NCBI RefSeq assembly: GCF_025370875.1
Contig: NZ_JAMXFD010000001.1
Location: 224,182-288,181 of the forward strand
Direction of reading: 5' to 3'
Origin: Laspinema palackyanum D2c
GTDB taxonomy: Bacteria > Cyanobacteriota > Cyanobacteriia > Cyanobacteriales > Laspinemataceae
Length of the DNA stretch: 64,000 nucleotides
Shown: positions 54,015 through 62,487 of the stretch, piece after piece
Layout: every line of letters starts with the position of its first letter
Position numbering within the stretch: the stretch's first letter is position 1
Notes under the pieces: generated by a model
Seen by the model: only the letters and a program-made list of their open reading frames with translations
Told to the model about the DNA's origin: nothing
Database searches by the model: none
Made by a program: the position numbers and the translations under genes

Positions 54015-56138
54015 TTATAGAGGCAAAATCGGTGGACCTGGGGGTGAAATTTGCCGTTCATGGGAGACTTTGTGACTCTCGCGTTGGGTTTGCATTTCCA
54101 CAGCGATCGCCTCAAATTGCACCTGCAAACTGCCATAAGGCACCATTAACTCCCGACTGCCTTCCACATCCCCGAATCCCGTCGGCCAAAACTGAGTTAA
54201 CCAGTGGGGTCCATCCAGAACCGTCCGACTTTGGCGATCGAGTACCCATAATTTCACATAAATTCGGGGTAGCATCTGCGGCAGTTGCACCGTGACTCTG
54301 ACCGATCGCCCTGCGCTTAATTCTCCCTTGGGTAAACTCAGGCGCGGGTTGGGAACTGGCTGATCTGCCGGTAACAGCAAGAGGGCCGCCCCTTCAGTTT
54401 TAGCACTAGCAGCCGCAACCGCAGCTTCCGCAATTAACTCATCATCAACGACAATTTCCCGGGCTTCCCAGTCGATCTCCTCGGGTTCCAGAGGCATTCT
54501 GCGAGAGCCTTCTGGATGATTCTCATCTCCTGCCGCCTGTGCGATCGCCTCATCCATCTCAAATGGATTTTGTTCCGACTCCTCAGAAACTGGAGTAAAA
54601 CTAATTTTCAGCCAATCGGACAATTCGCGATCGCCCGCCAAGGCATTCAACCGAGAAAAGAACCGATCCTGTAAATGCAAGGATTGAAACGCTTGATCCA
54701 CCGGAGAAGCCTTTTTAGCAACCCGATCCGGTTCTGATTTCACCTCCAAGGAGGCGGCAGTTGCCTCAGATTCCGCTGGTGTAGTCGGCAATTCCTGGGG
54801 AACTGGTGCCCTCGTGTTCGGGGTTTCCGGTTCTGCCGGGGTGGCGATCGCCGGATCTGGCGGTTTCACTTCCTCTGCTGGCGGTGACGGTTGAGGACGA
54901 TTAAAGCTTGGCAAATCCAGGGGTTTCCCGGCTTGGGGTGATTTTGCCTGGGGTTTAACAATCTGTGGCGGCAACACCTGATTTCCCGAGGGTTCAAAGG
55001 AAATCGGTTGACTCTTCTTAATCGTTTCTAGAATTTCATCAAACGAGGCATCGATTTCTTCAACATTCTGCTGATGAATCGATTCCCGAGAATGCTCTAA
55101 TAGCTTATCCTCACTCAAGTCTGGAGAAATCGCCCCGAGTAAGTCATCTAAATCCGCAGTAATCGTAAACGATCGCCGTCTTAACTGAGTCCCACTGCCA
55201 TCAGACAAACTCACCTCTCCTAACAGCAGATGACTTTTTGTCTGTTCTGGAATCTCCACAGGACAAGAGAATGGCATCGGTAGCGTTCCCGCAGACAGGG
55301 GATGTGCCACCTCAACAATTTTTGCTCCAGTCTGGGGATTTTGCAGCATCACCCGCAATTCTAAACCGGGAAGGCGATCGCCTATCTTGCCATCAACCGC
55401 CTCAATGCGTCCCTCTAACGTTAAAACTTTACCCCATTTCACCATATAGGTTTCCTGCTGCAACACCAGTTGCAAGGGCGGCAGTTTTTGAGGGTGTGCC
55501 TGGGGTGGGGAGGGGGGAACCGGAGGAGGACTGGTCCTGGACCCTTCCGCCATTGAGGGGAGGCGATCGGGAAAAGCGTACAATTTGCCCGGGAGGGAGG
55601 GGTCCGCAACGGGTGTGGTAGTTCCTGGGTTCTGTTCTTGTGGCAACCCTGCTGCCTCATCTTCAGCAACCGCTTCAGCGGCAGCTTGTAGGCGATCGGC
55701 CCCTTCCACCTGGGAAAATTCTTCTTCCTGATCCGATTCCGTTTCCTCCTCGAAACCCGAAGTCAGACCCCCGGAGAAATCGCTACCCCCTTCTTCCTCG
55801 ATGGATAACACCTCAACCCGAATCGAACCCTGAGTCGTTTGGTCCAGAAAACAGGTAAAATCCCAAAATCCCGGCTTGAGGCGAGTAAACGGGATCACCA
55901 CCATCAAACCCTCTGCATTCGTGCGAGTCCCCCGCTTCTGCATCCGACGCTTCGGCGGAAACTCTTCCGACGATTGATAAATCGCCCGAATCTCCACCGG
56001 CACATTATTCCGGCTACACCGCGCAACCATGCGATAGCGCCCTTCCAAAATTTCCACTTCTGGAGATTCAACGGAAAGCCACGAGCGATCGCCTTCTTTC
56101 TGGATCAGAAATTCCCAGTCTTCCATCGGTTCCGACAC
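54015..56138 (-). CDS. Large conserved cyanobacterial protein of unknown function
   Basis: 707 residues from a GTG at 56138; an ATG at 56126 is an alternative. The N-terminal 110 residues are a beta-rich domain (WEFLIQKEGDRSWLSVESPEVEILEGRYRMVARC, GFWDFTCFLDQTTQGSIRVEVLSIEE). An acidic, proline-rich linker follows (about 112-215), then a second beta-rich domain (LVLQQETYMVKWGKVLTLEGRIEAVDG). Another long acidic/proline linker leads to a C-terminal domain with LSLPKGELSAGRSVRVTVQLPQMLPRIYVKLWVLDRQSRTVLDGP. The repeated beta domains may be related to one another. No signal peptide or enzymatic motif. Role unknown. Confidence 0.8.
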   Translation of the reverse strand: MSEPMEDWEFLIQKEGDRSWLSVESPEVEILEGRYRMVARCSRNNVPVEIRAIYQSSEEFPPKRRMQKRGTRTNAEGLMVVIPFTRLKPGFWDFTCFLDQTTQGSIRVEVLSIEEEGGSDFSGGLTSGFEEETESDQEEEFSQVEGADRLQAAAEAVAEDEAAGLPQEQNPGTTTPVADPSLPGKLYAFPDRLPSMAEGSRTSPPPVPPSPPQAHPQKLPPLQLVLQQETYMVKWGKVLTLEGRIEAVDGKIGDRLPGLELRVMLQNPQTGAKIVEVAHPLSAGTLPMPFSCPVEIPEQTKSHLLLGEVSLSDGSGTQLRRRSFTITADLDDLLGAISPDLSEDKLLEHSRESIHQQNVEEIDASFDEILETIKKSQPISFEPSGNQVLPPQIVKPQAKSPQAGKPLDLPSFNRPQPSPPAEEVKPPDPAIATPAEPETPNTRAPVPQELPTTPAESEATAASLEVKSEPDRVAKKASPVDQAFQSLHLQDRFFSRLNALAGDRELSDWLKISFTPVSEESEQNPFEMDEAIAQAAGDENHPEGSRRMPLEPEEIDWEAREIVVDDELIAEAAVAAASAKTEGAALLLLPADQPVPNPRLSLPKGELSAGRSVRVTVQLPQMLPRIYVKLWVLDRQSRTVLDGPHWLTQFWPTGFGDVEGSRELMVPYGSLQVQFEAIAVEMQTQRESHKVSHERQISPPGPPILPL

Positions 56139-56231
56139 AGATAACCCTTGCCTGAGTTGTTTTTGCCAATTATGTCTGTCAGTTTAACCCACCTAGAGCG
56201 CATCTGGAATCACCCCACCCCCTTGAGTTGG

Positions 56232-56333
56232 CAAAGCCCTACACCCTCAAGGGTGCAGCTACACGAACAAAGCCTGCAAAGTCCTACACCCTCAAGGGTG
56301 CGGCTACACGAACAAAGCCTGCCTACGCAGGCT
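56232..56333. repeat. Two tandem 45-base units plus a hairpin
   Basis: Units at 56232-56276 and 56277-56321 differ at two or three positions, each containing CACCCT-CA-AGGGTG. The second merges into the perfect hairpin AGCCTGC-CTAC-GCAGGCT (56316-56333). The open frame through it is not called a gene. Confidence 0.8.
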
Positions 56334-56372
56334 CAAGAGAAGAGAGACTTTTAAACACGAGCTTTGCTTTTC

Positions 56373-56400
56373 GTTCGTAGTAACGACTTCAGTCGTTTCC
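56373..56400 (+). repeat. Single AACGACT-palindrome repeat (F)
   Basis: One forward copy ending CGTTTCC, 54 bases upstream of the desaturase ATG. Confidence 0.85.
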
Positions 56401-56453
56401 GGATCCCCCAACTCAATTAATTTATCATCAATACAAAACACTCCACTGCCATC

Positions 56454-57491
56454 ATGAGCGATCGCCTCCAACAATCCCATTCTCTAACCCAATCTCTCCA
56501 CCAAGTCACCGCCGACTTACAATCCATCGATCCAGTCCCGGGACTACTCAGATTTACCATCCTCGGATGCCTCAGTCTCAGCTTCCTCCTCATAGCCTGG
56601 ATCACCTCCAACCCCATCCTCTTCGCCACAACTGCCACCCTAGGTGGCTTCCTCTGTGGATTTTGGCTCATCTGCACCCATGATATGACCCATCAAACCC
56701 TCACGGGATGGAAAAACTGCGATCGCCTGCTTCCCTACCTAGTCAGTTGGCCCCTATTCTGGCCTTACGGCGTTTATGCCACCCTGCATCCCTGGCATCA
56801 TGCCTGGAATGGCATCGATCTACGGGACCCGGAACGAGTGCAATGGACGGAACAAGAGTATCAACAAGCTCATCCCGTGGTGCAATTTTATATTCGCCAC
56901 CAATGGGCGATCGATATTACCATCTTTGGCGGCATCGGACTGATTCTCAAAACTCTACTCAAAGGACTCCAATTCCAACAACAAATTCCCCGATTGCGAC
57001 ACCGATTAATCCGGGATATACTTGGCAGCCTGAGTATTCATGCCCTGTTATTCATCGCTGCTTATCTTCAGGGAAAAGTGCTGGATTATCTTTTGTTGTG
57101 GCTCATTTTAGAACGGGCGATCGGACTCGTCATGCAAACCCGAGACCATATAGAACATTATGGACTCTGGGGAAAATCAACCTCACCTCACCTCACCCAA
57201 CTCTATGCCGGACGAAATATTGCCACCCATCCCCTGATCGGATGGTTAATGGGAGGATTGCCTTATCATGCCATCCATCACGCCTTTCCCGGCATTCCCT
57301 TTTACCACCTTTCGGAAGCCTGCGATCGGATTCAAACTGTTTTAAAAGACCATGATTTGCCCCTGATGAAACTAGACCCCGGTTATCTCACAACGGCTTA
57401 TCAGTTAGGGAAAAAACCCGTTTTAATTGGTGCAAGTGATGACACTATAGCGCGTCTAAATCAGTTTGACACGAGGGACCAGGTAGGATAA
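56454..57491 (+). CDS. Fatty acid desaturase/hydroxylase family membrane protein, 3' end altered by an IS
   Basis: 345 residues. Histidine boxes of the membrane di-iron family are HDMTH (76-80), HPWHH (112-116), DHIEH (231-235) and HAIHH (272-276). Hydrophobic segments surround them (LSLSFLLIAWITSNPILFATTATLGGFL). The family desaturates or hydroxylates lipids or carotenoids; the substrate is not clear, but it is not a typical DesA/DesB sequence. The last 14 residues from IARLNQF are encoded by the left end of the IS at 57448. Joining the flanks across the TA target restores an end of NLFGI, so the original protein was nine residues shorter. It is probably still functional. Confidence 0.85.
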   Translation: MSDRLQQSHSLTQSLHQVTADLQSIDPVPGLLRFTILGCLSLSFLLIAWITSNPILFATTATLGGFLCGFWLICTHDMTHQTLTGWKNCDRLLPYLVSWPLFWPYGVYATLHPWHHAWNGIDLRDPERVQWTEQEYQQAHPVVQFYIRHQWAIDITIFGGIGLILKTLLKGLQFQQQIPRLRHRLIRDILGSLSIHALLFIAAYLQGKVLDYLLLWLILERAIGLVMQTRDHIEHYGLWGKSTSPHLTQLYAGRNIATHPLIGWLMGGLPYHAIHHAFPGIPFYHLSEACDRIQTVLKDHDLPLMKLDPGYLTTAYQLGKKPVLIGASDDTIARLNQFDTRDQVG

Positions 57492-58615
57492 AATAAAAGT
57501 TTATGTACAAAAAGGGTGCAAAACATGAAAATTAGTGCTCACTTAGACACAATATCAACAGATTTCATTGATTTAACAGAGTTCATCGACAGTACAAATA
57601 ATATTAGAGAGTGGAAAAAAGGTCAAGCAGTTATATTGAACCTACAAGGTTGGTCTTATGCAGAAATTAGCCTCATACTAAAGATGTCCTATAGGTCGAT
57701 TGCTCGGGCAAAAAAAGAATACAAAGAACAAGGAGTTTTGGGATTAAAACTTAAATATAAAGGCTCAAAAGGTTATTTAACTGAAATTGAAAATAATGAA
57801 GTAAAAACTTGGCTACTTGAAAAACCTGAAAGGCGAAATATTTCTGAGCTTGAAAGACATCTTATTGAAACCTATGATGTAGTCTTTAAATCACCACAAA
57901 GTTACTATGATATCTTGAAAAACAGTCAACTAACTTGGCAAAAAGCGAATAAACAAAATACTAGAAAAAACCCAGAAGCTATAAAAAAAAGAACCCTAGA
58001 GATTGTAGCAATATTAGAAGAATTTAAGCCGGAGATAGAATCTGGAACCCTATCTGTGTATGCTTTAGACGAATGTCATGTCCAAGGTGATGATGTTTGT
58101 AGTTATCTATGGGGTGACTCAAAAGATAGAGAAGTTATAGCTATAAATAACGAACGAGATCGTCAAACTTATTATGGAGCGTTAAATTTACTGACTAATC
58201 AGTTTATTGCTAGTCCTTATGAGGCGGGAAATGGGGTAAATACAGTGAAATTTTTGAAAGAAATTAAAGCGGTTCATACTCAAGAGGATTCGGAGCAGAA
58301 AATCCTGTTAATTTGGGACGGAGCCAGCTATCATAGAGGAGAAGAAATGAAAAACTTTTTAACTTTGCAAAATCACGAAAAGGAGCGACAAGATTGGTCA
58401 ATTATTTGCGAACGTCTTCCCACTTATGCCCCGGAAGAAAATCCCGTTGAGGGAATTTGGCTACAGGTTAAAAACTTTATTAGGTGCTTCCATTACCGAT
58501 GCAAGAGTTTCGCTTCAGTAAAACGATTAGTGGAGATTTTCTTCAAATATCAACTTTTTAATCGTCCTAATTTGAAAAAGTACGATGCTTTTGCCAAACT
58601 GATTTAGACTCGCTA
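57448..58615. mobile_element. IS630-type insertion sequence
   Basis: 1168 bases. Terminal inverted repeats of about 24 bases, TAGCG(C/A)GTCTAAATCAGTTTG, at 57448 and, inverted, at the right end. TA dinucleotides flank both ends (57446-57447 and 58616-58617), the target duplication of IS630/Tc1. One intact transposase gene; it is AT-rich compared with its neighbours. It is inserted in the last codons of the desaturase gene. Confidence 0.93.
57525..58607 (+). CDS. IS630 family transposase
   Basis: 360 residues from the ATG at 57525; a GTG at 57516 is an alternative. The N-terminal helix-turn-helix region (QAVILNLQGWSYAEISLILKMSYRSIARAKKEY) binds DNA. The DDE catalytic domain has YALDECHVQ (Asp), LLIWDGASYH (Asp) and YAPEENPVEGIW (Glu). 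The frame is uninterrupted and ends inside the right inverted repeat, so the element may be active. Confidence 0.95.
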   Translation: MKISAHLDTISTDFIDLTEFIDSTNNIREWKKGQAVILNLQGWSYAEISLILKMSYRSIARAKKEYKEQGVLGLKLKYKGSKGYLTEIENNEVKTWLLEKPERRNISELERHLIETYDVVFKSPQSYYDILKNSQLTWQKANKQNTRKNPEAIKKRTLEIVAILEEFKPEIESGTLSVYALDECHVQGDDVCSYLWGDSKDREVIAINNERDRQTYYGALNLLTNQFIASPYEAGNGVNTVKFLKEIKAVHTQEDSEQKILLIWDGASYHRGEEMKNFLTLQNHEKERQDWSIICERLPTYAPEENPVEGIWLQVKNFIRCFHYRCKSFASVKRLVEIFFKYQLFNRPNLKKYDAFAKLI

Positions 58616-58773
58616 TAATCTGTTCGGCATCTAAATGAAAGATTAGAAAAGCATGAAACCCTTGGAGTGAGGTCTGTAGTATTCATTTTTGTTCGTCAAC
58701 TGTCCTTAGCCCTTTCCCCACTTCCAAAAAATCGGGTTTCTGCGATCGCCTCCGTTTTCCCCAAGCTCATCCC

Positions 58774-58788
58774 AGAAACCCGGTTTCT
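58774..58788. repeat. AGAAACCCGGTTTCT palindrome
   Basis: Member of the dispersed short palindrome family, in the gap between the IS and the Uma2 gene. Confidence 0.6.
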
Positions 58789-58896
58789 CACTATCCCTGC
58801 ACCGGGGAAATAGCGGCAGAACCTCCCGGGGAAGATAACTGGACACCGCCCAGTCAAGCTTGGCATAATAGATCAAACAGCAATAACGCCTGTCCT

Positions 58897-59577
58897 ATGA
58901 CTCTTTCTGTCGATCGCCCTGTTCTCTATCCTGATTCTGATGGCCAACCGATGGCAGATAATACGCGCCAGTTCCAATGGATTGTCCTAATTAAGGAAAA
59001 TTTAGAATGCTGCTTTGCAGATCAACCCAATGTCTTTGTCGCGGGTGATCTGCTTTGGTATCCCGTGGAGGGGGAACCCAAGATTCGGGTAGCTCCCGAT
59101 GTGTTTGTCGTGTTTGGGAGAACCAAGGGCGATCGCGGTTCCTATCGCCAGTGGGAAGAGGGAAATATTGCCCCCCAGGTGGTGTTTGAGATTCTTTCGC
59201 CGGGAAATCGCCTCCAGGCAATGGTCAATAAACAGCTATTTTATCAACGCTATGGGGTGGAAGAATACTATATCTATGACCCGGATCATCATGATTTTGT
59301 GGGTCTTCAGCGGGTGGAGGGGGAATTGCAGGTGATTGAGGCGATCGCTCAATGGACTAGCCCTTGTTTAGGGATTCGCTTCGAGTTCACTCCCGAAGCT
59401 TTGACGATTTACCGCCCCGACGGGGAAAAATTTCTCACAACCATTGAACTAGCCCAGGAACGAAAAGCAGCCAGGGAGGAGGCAGCAGCAGAACGCCAAC
59501 GGGCGGAAGCAGAACGCCAGCGGGCGGAACGGTTAGCGGCACAGTTGCGGGCGTTGGGAATTGAGCCGGAATCGTAG
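58897..59577 (+). CDS. Uma2 family endonuclease-like protein
   Basis: 226 residues. The PD-(D/E)XK-type core of Uma2 is visible: GDLLWYPVEGEPKIRVAPDVFVVFG, then QVVFEILSPGNR, YGVEEYYIYDPDHHDFVG. A C-terminal coiled tail with REEAAAERQRAEAERQRAERLAAQL follows. Uma2 proteins are very numerous in cyanobacteria; biological roles are mostly unknown. It stands at the edge of the small toxin-antitoxin island. Confidence 0.9.
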   Translation: MTLSVDRPVLYPDSDGQPMADNTRQFQWIVLIKENLECCFADQPNVFVAGDLLWYPVEGEPKIRVAPDVFVVFGRTKGDRGSYRQWEEGNIAPQVVFEILSPGNRLQAMVNKQLFYQRYGVEEYYIYDPDHHDFVGLQRVEGELQVIEAIAQWTSPCLGIRFEFTPEALTIYRPDGEKFLTTIELAQERKAAREEAAAERQRAEAERQRAERLAAQLRALGIEPES

Positions 59578-59639
59578 TTCATGGCGATCGCATCTTGGCT
59601 GGCAAGAGTTCGTGGAGTGTCATATCTGGCTGCCGTTGA

Positions 59640-59819
59640 TATCTGCGAATTTTGCCTTCTGGAAACGTCCGCCAACGTGCGATCGCCGCCCATCGGGTTG
59701 AAGTCAGCGCCAATGGGTGGCCTGATCTGAGCAACGTGAGAGATGCAGCAGAGGAGGCTCAATTGGCTTATCAATACTGGGCGATCGCTCTTACCGTCAA
59801 GCTTAATCCAGATTTTTAG
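59640..59819 (+). pseudogene. Gene remnant, C-terminal part only
   Basis: A stop-closed frame of 59 codons without a suitable start reads ILPSGNVRQRAIAAHRVEV, SANGWPDLSNVRDAAEEA and QLAYQYWAIALTVKLNPDF. The composition looks protein-like, and the region ahead is out of frame, consistent with a frameshifted or truncated gene. Family unknown. Confidence 0.4.
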
Positions 59820-59869
59820 TTAGAAGCAGCCTATAATAAATTTAATTCTAGTATTGAGCGAGATATTCT

Positions 59870-60109
59870 ATGACGGCAAAACCGCTAGAAATCGAGGGGA
59901 CTTGGGAAGAAATTGTCAGTCATTCCGATGCTTTAGCTGGATGTCAGATTTGGGTTAGGGAAGGGGCTATAATGGGGTGTCCGCTCTCTGGTGTTTTTAT
60001 GAGTCAGAACCCACCGACGACCCCCATAACCTGCATCTGCTTTCTACGTTCTGGGTGGAGCTCATTGGTATTGACCCCAGCTTTGAAGTGGGGTCAAATT
60101 TTTCGATGA
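59870..60109 (+). pseudogene. Truncated antitoxin-like gene
   Basis: 79 codons. The first 28 residues, TAKPLEIEGTWEEIVSHSD then ALAGCQIWV, match the usual start of small cyanobacterial antitoxin-like proteins (xxLEVxGTWEEIxxHxxELAGxxV). The rest, from about residue 30, is unlike them and rich in Cys, Pro and Trp, so the frame was probably lost by a rearrangement. A partial or broken gene. Confidence 0.45.
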
Positions 60110-60133
60110 ATGTGGCGATCGCAGAATCAGTTT

Positions 60134-60469
60134 ATGAACGATGATTCCTCCTCCAATCCTGAAATCCTCTTTGAAATCGTCACACCTCTTGGCTTCTGCG
60201 TTCGCCCAACTGCCGAGTATTGGCAGTTTATTGTCACCGTTAAGCATCCAATCATGATCAACCGCTGGACCGAGGTACAAAATACATTAAGCGACCCAGA
60301 CGAAGTTCGTCTTAGTAAAACTGATGCTCAGGTTTACCTATTCTACCGTAATGAGGGTACAAAACGTTGGGTCTGTGCTGTGACTAGACGCTTAAATGGA
60401 GAAGGATTTTTAATAACAGCCTATCGAACCAGTGCTATTAAGGAAGGAGAGCAATTATGGCAGAAGTAA
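60134..60469 (+). CDS. Small RNase-toxin-like protein paired with DUF2283
   Basis: 111 residues from the ATG at 60134; the frame is open to 60110. The pattern is TPLGFCVRPTAEYWQFIVTVKHPIMINRW, then NTLSDPDEVRLSKTDAQVYLFYR, KRWVCAVTRRLNGEGFLITAYRTSAIKEGEQLW. It resembles the compact RelE/colicin-like nuclease folds often found ahead of DUF2283 genes. It overlaps the DUF2283 start by 13 bases. Toxin function is inferred from the pairing. Confidence 0.65.
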   Translation: MNDDSSSNPEILFEIVTPLGFCVRPTAEYWQFIVTVKHPIMINRWTEVQNTLSDPDEVRLSKTDAQVYLFYRNEGTKRWVCAVTRRLNGEGFLITAYRTSAIKEGEQLWQK

Positions 60470-60669
60470 AAGTATTCTATGACCGCACCGGCAATACACT
60501 TGTTGTCTGGTTTGGTAATCCTCAAGATGAGGTCGAAGCCGAAGAAACCGGCGATGAGGTGATTTTAATGAAGGATCAACAGGGGCAAGTAATTGGGTTT
60601 GAAAAGCTCAACTTTTTACCTCCTTCTGATCATCCCATACGCATTGCCTTTGAAACAGTCGCCCTCTAA
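60457..60669 (+). CDS. DUF2283 family protein, probable antitoxin partner
   Basis: 70 residues. The DUF2283 pattern is VKVFYDRTGNTLVVWFGNPQDEVEAEETGDEVILMKDQQGQVIGFEKLNFL. The family is small, beta-rich and frequently encoded next to toxin-like genes. Start at ATG 60457 with AAGGAG upstream. Confidence 0.85.
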   Translation: MAEVKVFYDRTGNTLVVWFGNPQDEVEAEETGDEVILMKDQQGQVIGFEKLNFLPPSDHPIRIAFETVAL

Positions 60670-60944
60670 GTTTTCGGTCATCGCTTTGGCAATACTTACT
60701 CGCTCATGGCTAAAGTTATCACTACAAACCTTTTAACTCGGCCTTGATCATGAGTCAGCAACTCACCCACGGGGGGAGCATCCCGTTTTGCTCAATTAGA
60801 TAACACAGAAGCAGGCTGCGATATTTAATTTTTTGGATGATGAAGGCTCAAATGAGTGGGACTGGGGGCAGAGGGGTTGACGGTGGGATCTGGTGTTGCG
60901 ATCGCCTCTAAGCGACTGGAAAGTTGGACCTGGCAACCGATAGC
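60670..60944. other. Intergenic region, no gene seen
   Basis: About 275 bases between the DUF2283 gene and the duplicated antitoxin segment. A HIP1 site and an AACCCCGTTGC tract only. Confidence 0.4.
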
Positions 60945-61250
60945 CTAGAAACCCCGTTGCTCACACCCCCACCGCAGAAAATTCACATCGATGCTAATCA
61001 TGCCATTGCTCCTGAAAACCTGGGCGAATGGCAGTTTCCATATCTTATAGGGTTTGGGAGAACCTTGATATTTCAAACACCCGGCAACTTCATTTAAGGT
61101 TGTGGGAAGAAAAGGGGATTTGGGCTGAATTAAAATTCCTGTGCCACTGTCCGTTAAAATGATTTCTGTTCCCACTTCTAAGGGATAGTTTTTTCGCATT
61201 TCGGGAGGAATAATAACCTGTCCTGTTTCAGAGACTTTAATGATTTTCAT
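60945..61250 (-). pseudogene. AbrB/MazE-type antitoxin, frameshifted copy 1
   Basis: The first 65 or so residues match the 63318-63575 gene (KVSETGQVIIPPEMRKNYPL, GTEIILTDSGTGILIQPKSP). After KYQGSPK the frame shifts because of a one-base loss in the GGGTTTT run near 61050, so the normal end TLEDMEAAIRQGIQEQWHD is replaced by about 30 unrelated residues. No VapC toxin follows. Confidence 0.75.
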
Positions 61251-61679
61251 GGATAAATTAGGTAAATTTTAGGGAAATAATTGGCAATCCGATCCGCTGC
61301 CCAGTTCCGGGCTACCATCATAGAACCCCTCCAGGAAGGGGTCAGAGGGAGTGGGGGATGCTGACGAGGGGGAATGGGTCGAAATTTGGGCGATCGCCTC
61401 CTGCGATCGCACAATCACTAAAGTTTCACCCTCTTCGACTCGGCGCAAGTATTCCAATGGATCCCGTTGAATTTCCTCAATCGTTACTCTAACCATAAAA
61501 AAACACCGCTCACACGAAAGCATTTGCTACAAACTAGCCCAGAAACCTACAGCCTAGAAACCTTCTGTCATCACCTCTGCCTCCTCACCCAAATCTTACA
61601 AAGAAACCCGTAGTAGGAAGGGGTCTGGTTTCCAATTTAGGGGGATTTCTAGGATAGTTTCATCCTTTGAGTGATCAAT
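60963..61679. repeat. Segmental duplication, copy 1 (about 0.7 kb)
   Basis: Matches 63287-64000 over its whole length with about 90% or more identity by eye. The left joint is ACACCCCCACCGCAG in both copies; the right joint is near the end of the ParE gene. It includes the AbrB-like and Phd-like antitoxin genes. Confidence 0.85.
61269..61496 (-). pseudogene. Phd/YefM-like antitoxin, frameshifted copy 1
   Basis: Starts VRVTIEEIQRDPLEYLRRVE, EGETLVIVRSQEAIA as in copy 2, the Phd DNA-binding N-terminus. One extra base relative to copy 2 near 61389 changes EIRPIPP into QISTHSP and the downstream part is out of frame. The gene ends 19 bases before the AbrB-like start. Confidence 0.65.
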
Positions 61680-61968
61680 CGCTAAACAATTGTTCTAGGT
61701 CTTGTCTGCCCTGTACAACCCGCAAGATTTCGACTATTTCTCCTCTGACCCGATAAAAAATAATGTAGCCATCTAAAGGTAAGCCGCGCAAATCAGCCAA
61801 TAAATACTCGTAACTTTTTCCCAGATAAGGAAACTGAGTTAAGTATTTACATTTACGGTTAAATTCTTGAAAAAACCGCTCCCCTGCTGTCAGATTTCGT
61901 GCTAAAAAATACTCAGAAATCTGATTCAAATCTTGACTGGCGGATAGGGATATCCGGTACTGACTCAC
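61675..61968 (-). CDS. parE: RelE/ParE family toxin
   Basis: 97 residues. ParE pattern: YRISLSASQDLNQISEYFLARN, GERFFQEFNRKCKYLTQFPYLGKSYEYLLADLRGLPLDGYIIFYRV and EIVEILRVVQGRQDLEQLF. ParE toxins poison DNA gyrase. Its start overlaps the antitoxin stop as ATGA, so the pair is translationally coupled. It looks intact. Confidence 0.88.
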   Translation of the reverse strand: MSQYRISLSASQDLNQISEYFLARNLTAGERFFQEFNRKCKYLTQFPYLGKSYEYLLADLRGLPLDGYIIFYRVRGEIVEILRVVQGRQDLEQLFSD

Positions 61969-62231
61969 TGCGCTTCTCCCTTGGCTTGGTGAAAACGCTC
62001 CAGAATGTCTAAAACAAAGGTTTCCCCATCCAAACCTTCGCCATTATCCAATTCTAAGGCGGCAGATTGTACTTTAGCGCGGGTTTCCGTAAGCCAGTCT
62101 TGGTATTCAGTTTGCAATTTTTCTAGCAATTTAAACGCTGCATTCACCACTTCATCAGGATGGCTAAAATTGCCCTGGGCTAACTGGGCGGCGATAAACT
62201 CTTCTTGTTGCTTGTTTAAGGTAATTTGCAT
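61965..62231 (-). CDS. parD: ParD-like ribbon-helix-helix antitoxin
   Basis: 88 residues. The N-terminus MQITLNKQQEEFIAAQLAQGNFSHPDEVVNAAFKLLEKLQ is the ribbon-helix-helix of ParD. The tail (NGEGLDGETFVLDILERFHQAKGEAQ) would wrap the toxin. It normally neutralises ParE and represses its own operon. Confidence 0.88.
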   Translation of the reverse strand: MQITLNKQQEEFIAAQLAQGNFSHPDEVVNAAFKLLEKLQTEYQDWLTETRAKVQSAALELDNGEGLDGETFVLDILERFHQAKGEAQ

Positions 62232-62487
62232 GACGTTCTCCCGAAACCTGCTTTCTCGCCATTATAGCGAGTGGGTAGGTGATTCGGATGCAGGTAAAGA
62301 AACCCCGTTTCTTGCCCTCCACCCACATCCCATAAACCCAGTTTCTGCCCTAACCTTTGCCGCCTCACCCCAATCGGATTGAGCAACCCGGTTTCTCAAC
62401 CCCTCAACCCCTCCAACCGCAGAAAATACACCCGCCCCCCATTTAATATCATCATTAATCCGGTCTAACGCACCCTAATCCTACTGA
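62232..62487. other. Intergenic region with AGAAACC palindromes
   Basis: AGAAACCCCGTTTCT at 62298-62312, followed by further GTTTCTGCC and CCCGGTTTCTC half-copies. No gene seen. Confidence 0.5.

Noticed and set aside
56148-56354. 68-codon frame upstream of the desaturase
   Set aside because: Encoded by two 45-base tandem units; overlaps repeat structure and has no other support.
57525-58607. Possible pseudogene transposase
   Set aside because: The frame is continuous, all three catalytic residues are present and the ends are well matched, so it is called intact.
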